Of a stretch of 64,000 nucleotides of DNA, positions 59,685-64,000 are shown one piece after another; the first letter of the stretch is position 1, and the number at the start of each line of letters is the position of its first letter. A model generated the notes under the pieces. The model searched no databases. It was not told the origin of the DNA and saw only the letters and a program-made list of their open reading frames with translations. Source of the stretch: Chlorogloeopsis fritschii (GTDB taxonomy: Bacteria; Cyanobacteriota; Cyanobacteriia; Cyanobacteriales; Nostocaceae); NCBI RefSeq assembly GCF_043099315.1, contig NZ_CP170746.1. The stretch is one strand, 5' to 3'. The translations under genes were made by a program, and so were the position numbers.

Positions 59685-60668
59685 ATGAATGCACCCAACC
59701 AAACAGACACCAGAGAAGCATCCGGCACGATCGTCACGCAAGAGAACTACTGCCGCGCCGAAACGGATCGTGCATTTGCAAGCGGTCTCAAATTATCCGG
59801 TGGCGTGAACCGCTGGCTGCACTTCCGCAACCTGACTCCGCTCGACCAGCAAACCGTAGTGCGGATGAATAAGGACACGCTGTACTCTACGGCATTAGTT
59901 GACACGTCCAAAGGTGCCACCCTCACGGTGCCCCAGATGCTGGAGGATCGATATTTCTCGGTGTTGATGGTGGACAACGACCACTATGCACCCGGAGTCA
60001 TTTATAAGTTGGGCACTCACGAACTACCGCAGGATACAAAGTATCTCTGTCTCCTCGTCCGCATCCATTTGTACAACCCGGATGATCCATCTGACATTGC
60101 TCTTGTGAACAAGCTGCAAGACCAGTTTGTGATTAGAGCGGCAAGCGCAGATCCCTTTCCGGAACTGAAGTGGGACAAAAAATCGCACGAGGAACTGACG
60201 AAGCAATTCAACGCAGAATTTGCCAAGTACGACAAATATCCCGATGACTGGATGGGTCCACGAGGACAGGTCAACGAGAAAACGCGCCACCTTGCATGTG
60301 CCGGGGCGTGGGGATTGTTCCCGAACAAAGATGCCGTTTACATCAACTACAACGGCAATCTCCCTGGCGAACGGTGCCACATGGCGACTTACACGGTGCT
60401 TGGCAATACTGGCTTCTGGTCGATTACTGTCTATGGTGCCGATGGTTACATGAAGAGCGTCAACAGCGTTCTAAATCAGTTCAATACGACGTTTAACGAC
60501 GACGGCACTTTTACCGTTTGTTTTGGCTCCCAAGAAGTCTGCGGTGATGTTCCAAATCGTCTTGATGTCACCGAGGGTTGGAACTTCCTGATGCGCGTCT
60601 ATCGCCCTGGTGAGTCTGTGCTGAATGGCAGCTATAAGCTTCCAGACGCTGTGCCCGTTGAGCAATAA
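59685..60668 (+). CDS. DUF1254/DUF1214 protein 2 (shorter form)
   Basis: 327 residues from ATG 59685. An ATG at 59679 overlaps the previous stop (ATGA) but is only one base from the AAGGAGG site; 59685 has an ideal 7-base spacing. NYCRAETDRAFASGLKLSGG, RMNKDTLYSTALVDTSKGAT and RYFSVLMVDNDHYAPGVIYK form a DUF1254 domain, and HMATYTVLGNTGFWSITVYG, ADGYMKSVNSVLNQFNTTFN and GWNFLMRVYRPGESVLNGSY the DUF1214 domain. It lacks the first ~80 residues of protein 1. It is translationally coupled to its neighbour; function unknown. Confidence 0.92.
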   Translation: MNAPNQTDTREASGTIVTQENYCRAETDRAFASGLKLSGGVNRWLHFRNLTPLDQQTVVRMNKDTLYSTALVDTSKGATLTVPQMLEDRYFSVLMVDNDHYAPGVIYKLGTHELPQDTKYLCLLVRIHLYNPDDPSDIALVNKLQDQFVIRAASADPFPELKWDKKSHEELTKQFNAEFAKYDKYPDDWMGPRGQVNEKTRHLACAGAWGLFPNKDAVYINYNGNLPGERCHMATYTVLGNTGFWSITVYGADGYMKSVNSVLNQFNTTFNDDGTFTVCFGSQEVCGDVPNRLDVTEGWNFLMRVYRPGESVLNGSYKLPDAVPVEQ

Positions 60669-60709
60669 CTTCACAGGACTGAATCAACACACTTGTAAGG
60701 AGAAAAAAA

Positions 60710-61696
60710 TTGACAACTCCACAGCAACAAACCATAACGCCTGATCCAGTTCCCGTTACGGTCGAAAATTTCCCGCGTGCTGAGAGTGATTTGTATTTCA
60801 GTGCCATCGTTAAAAGGGGCGGCTTTGGGAAGTTTGACCACAACCGTGAACCGACACCGATCGACGGACAAACGGTGATTCGCATGAATCGTGACACAAT
60901 TTACTCTGCCGCCGTCTTCGATCTGGATGCAGGTCCGGTCACGATCACGCTGCCTGATGCGGGCGCACGCTTTATGTCAATGCAGGTGATCACGGAAGAT
61001 CATTATTCGCCTAACGTCTTCTACAAACCGGGTCGCTACACCCTCAAGCGCGAAGCGATCGGCACGCGCTATGTCGTGACGGCAATTCGCATACTGGTGA
61101 ACCCGGCAGACCCAAAGGACATTGAGCAAGTTCACGCCTTGCAGGATGCAATTCAAGTCGAACAGGTAATAAGCCCCGGTCGCTTCGAGATTCCCAATTG
61201 GGATCAGGAAAGCCAGAAGAAGGTACGTGATGCCCTGTTAGTTCTCGCTACAACCCTTCCCGATACCAAGAACATGTTTGGCACTAAAGATCAGGTTGAT
61301 CCGGTGCGATTCCTGATTGGTTCGGCAATGGGATGGGGTGCCAATCCCCCAGCGGAAGCCACCTATCTCAACGTCACGCCAACCCAGAATGACGGCAAAA
61401 CGGTTCACAAACTCACCGTTAAAGACGTCCCCGTCGATGGCTTCTGGTCGATCAGCCTCTACAATGCCGAGGGCTATTTTCAGCAGAACGATCAGGATGC
61501 CTATTCGGTCAACAACATAACCGCGAAGCAGGATGCGGATGGATCTGTCACCGTTCAGTTTGGCGGGTGCGATGGCAAAGCCGGAAATTGTTTACCGATC
61601 ATGCCGGGCTGGAACTACATGGTGCGGCTCTATCGTCCGCGTGCTGAAATTTTGGACGGCACATGGACATTTCCTGAAGCGCAGCCCGTGAGTTGA
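60710..61696 (+). CDS. DUF1254/DUF1214 protein 3 (shorter form)
   Basis: 328 residues with a TTG start at 60710, supported by AAGGAG seven bases upstream and by homology of FPRAESDLYFSAIVKRGGFG to protein 2. It has DUF1254 (GQTVIRMNRDTIYSAAVFDL, RFMSMQVITEDHYSPNVFYK) and DUF1214 (PVDGFWSISLYNAEGYFQQN, GWNYMVRLYRPRAEILDGTW). Proteins 2 and 3 are clear paralogues by tandem duplication. It is 41 bases after protein 2. The GC content of 58-62 kb looks higher than in the rest of the window. Function unknown. Confidence 0.92.
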   Translation: MTTPQQQTITPDPVPVTVENFPRAESDLYFSAIVKRGGFGKFDHNREPTPIDGQTVIRMNRDTIYSAAVFDLDAGPVTITLPDAGARFMSMQVITEDHYSPNVFYKPGRYTLKREAIGTRYVVTAIRILVNPADPKDIEQVHALQDAIQVEQVISPGRFEIPNWDQESQKKVRDALLVLATTLPDTKNMFGTKDQVDPVRFLIGSAMGWGANPPAEATYLNVTPTQNDGKTVHKLTVKDVPVDGFWSISLYNAEGYFQQNDQDAYSVNNITAKQDADGSVTVQFGGCDGKAGNCLPIMPGWNYMVRLYRPRAEILDGTWTFPEAQPVS

Positions 61697-61738
61697 GGAT
61701 ATGACGGAAATTTTTAACTTAATTAAATTGTAATTGAT

Positions 61739-62752
61739 GTGTTTACCAGACGCTTATTCAAACTCACCCATGTTTTCCAACGAATATCTTATTGGCGATC
61801 GTTTCTCAATTCAATTTGCCATACCAGATTTGGTTCCTCAAAATTAGCGCAGCGAGGATTTGGTGTACTAGCCATTTCCCTTCTAACGCTCTTTCTGCAA
61901 CTGGCTCTCCCTGCTCTAGCGACTGCTCAACTTGATTCCGTTGACTGTTCGGCTGACGTTAATGTTCAGCAATGCCAATCTTCAGAGGTATTAGCTAACT
62001 CACGCATCGCGCAATCACCTGACGCAACTGCCCCACCCGATACCCTACCTGCCTCTGAACCCATTGCTTTACCCAAACAACGCATTGCCGATCACATTGC
62101 TCGCACTCCAATCGAAGCTCCACTGAAGCTATTTAATCTATTCATCATTTTCTTTGTCACCCTGGGGCCAATCAAAGTTATCCCGCCGTTTGTGCAACTG
62201 ACTCAAAAAGCTGACAAATCACTGCGAAGACAGTTAGCCTTTCGTAGTGCTGTCCTGGCGACGATCGTAATTTTGCTGGTGGCAATTATTGGGCAAAACA
62301 TGGTGCGCGTTTGGCAGATTCGCTTACCTTCGTTACTGATTGCTGGGGGAATTCTCCTATTTTTGGTAGCACTCAATCTGGTAATGACCCAGTACCAACC
62401 ACCACCTCTGCCTGAAGAGTCCTCCCCAACTTCTCTCAACCTGGTTGTCACGCCCCTCACTTTTCCCATCATTCTGCCGCCCTTTGGCATTGCGATCGCC
62501 TTGGTGCTAATGCTCATATCCCAGGAATTTGGCTTTAATCCGCTGGTGATTTTGGGCGTATTAGTGCTGGTGATGCTACTAAATTTGGTCTGTATGCTGG
62601 CAGCACAGCCAATTCTGGCGTTTCTCAAACCTGTCACCCTGCGAATATTTGGCTTTGTGTTGGGGGTGTTGCAGTTGGCGTTAGGGATTGAATGGATCAT
62701 CACTGGATTAGAGATTGAAGCATTGGTATTCCGTCGTTTGTTTGACCTCTGA
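61739..62752 (+). CDS. MarC family (UPF0056) membrane protein with N-terminal extension
   Basis: 337 residues if GTG 61739 is the start; the true start is uncertain. The first ~130 residues are not MarC: a basic segment, a signal-like hydrophobic stretch (GVLAISLLTLFLQLALPALA) and a Pro/Ala/Ser-rich region. The MarC domain follows with six helices: LFNLFIIFFVTLGPIKVIPP, AVLATIVILLVAIIGQNMV, LPSLLIAGGILLFLVALNLV, VVTPLTFPIILPPFGIAIAL, VILGVLVLVMLLNLVCMLAA and IFGFVLGVLQLALGIEWIIT. Function of MarC proteins is unknown (the old link to multiple antibiotic resistance is disproved). It closes the series before the second sulfatase. Confidence 0.85.
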   Translation: MFTRRLFKLTHVFQRISYWRSFLNSICHTRFGSSKLAQRGFGVLAISLLTLFLQLALPALATAQLDSVDCSADVNVQQCQSSEVLANSRIAQSPDATAPPDTLPASEPIALPKQRIADHIARTPIEAPLKLFNLFIIFFVTLGPIKVIPPFVQLTQKADKSLRRQLAFRSAVLATIVILLVAIIGQNMVRVWQIRLPSLLIAGGILLFLVALNLVMTQYQPPPLPEESSPTSLNLVVTPLTFPIILPPFGIAIALVLMLISQEFGFNPLVILGVLVLVMLLNLVCMLAAQPILAFLKPVTLRIFGFVLGVLQLALGIEWIITGLEIEALVFRRLFDL

Positions 62753-62847
62753 TGAATTGCGGGAGGAGACTAACCGCTGTTTGTGAATGACCTTGTTTGA
62801 ACCTTGTTTAAAACCTTTGAAATTAACGAATTAAGGAGATTAAAACC

Positions 62848-64000
62848 ATGCCTAATGGTAAACCTAATATCCTAATCATCTGGGGTGATGATATCGGAAT
62901 CAGCAATCTAAGTTGCTACAGCGATGGGCTGATGGGCTACCGCACGCCCAACATCGATCGCGTTGCCAAAGAAGGAATGCGGTTTATTCATTACTACGGC
63001 GAGCAAAGCTGTACGGCAGGTCGAGCCGCATTCATTACCGGACAAAGTGTATTCCGCACAGGCTTGAGCAAAGTTGGTGTACCTGGTGCGACACTTGGCT
63101 TTAGGGCTGAAGATCCCAGCATTGCTGAACTGTTAAAGCCGTTAGGTTATCGCACCGGGCAGTTTGGCAAAAACCACTTTGGCGATCGCGATGAACATTT
63201 GCCGACTATGCATGGGTTTGATGAATTCTTCGGCAACCTCTATCACCTGAATGCCGAGGAAGAACCGGAGCATCCTGACTATCCCAAACCAGAGGAATTC
63301 CCTGAGTTTAAGAAGCGGTTTGGCCCTCGCGGGGTGCTGCACTGCTGGGCGGATGGCAAGGGCGGACAGCGGATTGAAGATACAGGGCCATTGACCAAAA
63401 AACGAATGGAAACAATCGACGATGAAGTGTTGGCCGAAGCCAAACGCTTTATTAACGATGCTAAGAGCGCGAACGAGCCATTTTTTGTCTGGTTTAACGC
63501 TACCCATATGCACTTTCGCACCCACTGCAAACGAGAGAGCAAAGGGCAGGCAGGGCGGTGGCAGTCGGAGTACCACGATACCATGATTGACCATGACAAG
63601 ATAGTGGGCGAGTTGCTGAATTTGCTTGACGAACTGGGCATTGCTGAAGACACGATTGTCATGTACAGCACCGACAATGGCCCCCACATGAATACCTGGC
63701 CCGATGCAGGCATGACTCCCTTCCGCAATGAGAAAAACTCCAATTGGGAAGGGGCATACCGTGTTCCGGCGATGGTGCGCTGGCCCGGTAAGATTGAGGC
63801 GGGTTCAGTGTGCAATGGCATTGTCAGTCATCTCGACTGGTTGCCGACGCTGCTGGCGGCAGCCGGAGAACCTGAGATTAAACAAAAGCTGCTGAACGGG
63901 CATCAAGCGGGCAATAAAACCTTTAAAATCTACCTGGATGGCTACAATATGCTGGACTATTGGACGGGTAAAACCGATAAGAGTCCGCGAGTGGAGTTCT
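62848..64000 (+). CDS. Arylsulfatase (CTAGR active site), 3' truncated by window edge
   Basis: 384 codons are visible from ATG 62848, preceded by TAAGGAGAT; the frame stays open to the last base. Asp14-Asp15 in NILIIWGDDIGISNLS bind calcium; the formylglycine precursor is Cys55 in YGEQSCTAGRAAFITGQSVF. QFGKNHFGDRDEHLPTMHGF, FFVWFNATHMHFRTH, IVMYSTDNGPHMNTWPDAGM and YRVPAMVRWPGKIEAG complete the metal and substrate sites seen so far. The CTAGR variant (Ala instead of Pro) is used by a distinct subfamily and is also recognised by FGE-type enzymes. It differs strongly from the sulfatase at 52630. No signal peptide is seen. Confidence 0.95.
   Translation, partial: MPNGKPNILIIWGDDIGISNLSCYSDGLMGYRTPNIDRVAKEGMRFIHYYGEQSCTAGRAAFITGQSVFRTGLSKVGVPGATLGFRAEDPSIAELLKPLGYRTGQFGKNHFGDRDEHLPTMHGFDEFFGNLYHLNAEEEPEHPDYPKPEEFPEFKKRFGPRGVLHCWADGKGGQRIEDTGPLTKKRMETIDDEVLAEAKRFINDAKSANEPFFVWFNATHMHFRTHCKRESKGQAGRWQSEYHDTMIDHDKIVGELLNLLDELGIAEDTIVMYSTDNGPHMNTWPDAGMTPFRNEKNSNWEGAYRVPAMVRWPGKIEAGSVCNGIVSHLDWLPTLLAAAGEPEIKQKLLNGHQAGNKTFKIYLDGYNMLDYWTGKTDKSPRVEF

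Overview
The window comes from a filamentous, nitrogen-fixing (heterocyst-type, Nostocales-like) cyanobacterium. It carries photosynthetic genes (psaE, ndhO), a nifV-nifZ-nifT segment with a nifP-like serine acetyltransferase, cyanobacterial-only small families (DUF2949, Asr1405/Asl0597), a cyanoexosortase A locus with an HpsJ-like gene, abundant GCGATCGC (HIP1) sites, heptanucleotide repeats and two IS200/IS605-type TnpB genes. Genus cannot be fixed from the sequence alone.

Layout. 1-6.5 kb: the end of an NRPS (A-PCP-TE), psaE, fpg, ndhO-mdh, then a LuxR-type regulator divergent from a rhodanese. 6.6-7.9 kb: a decayed patch with a frameshifted dynamin-like C-terminus and a frameshifted HNH endonuclease. 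7.9-16.7 kb: minus-strand metabolic genes (pntA-pntB, cbiET/cobL, a geranylgeranyl-reductase-family flavoprotein, pyrH-frr overlapping, a thioredoxin-fold protein). 17-25 kb: a frameshifted alpha/beta hydrolase, an LCP-family protein, an AI-2E-family permease, and a lipoprotein serpin beside a subtilisin-like protease. 25-31 kb: rpe, the cyanoexosortase A locus (with an apparently truncated partner) and a run of small minus-strand genes, including a protein built of five 19-residue repeats. 31-40 kb: uvrB, TnpB element 1 with a ribbon-helix-helix gene, a C-terminal processing protease, DoxX, pgm, exoD and a [2Fe-2S] protein. 40-44 kb: the nif segment, with overlapping nifV/nifZ/nifT. 44-51 kb: aldo/keto reductase, an NTF2-like exported protein, TnpB element 2 (atypical active site), a TetR regulator with a 33-bp palindromic operator, a FAD oxidoreductase and a multispanning membrane protein.

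51-64 kb is the most unusual part: a sulfatase/DUF1254 island. It holds two different sulfatases (CSPTR and CTAGR active sites), a formylglycine-generating enzyme with both catalytic cysteines, a HAD phosphatase, three consecutive intact DUF1254/DUF1214 genes and a MarC-type membrane protein, all on the plus strand. The island's left part is littered with remnants: a truncated BASS transporter, two decayed DUF1254 genes, a porin lacking its SLH domain and barrel, the SPASM end of a GrrM-type radical SAM maturase, and a 112-bp MITE with an 8-bp target duplication. The simplest reading is an exported or periplasmic sulfate-ester-handling module whose maturation enzyme (FGE) is encoded with its clients, assembled and eroded by repeated rearrangement. 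The role of the DUF1254/DUF1214 proteins in it is not known. The last sulfatase runs off the window.

No rRNA, tRNA or CRISPR array was recognised. Several single-base indels in otherwise conserved genes could be real pseudogenes or assembly errors.
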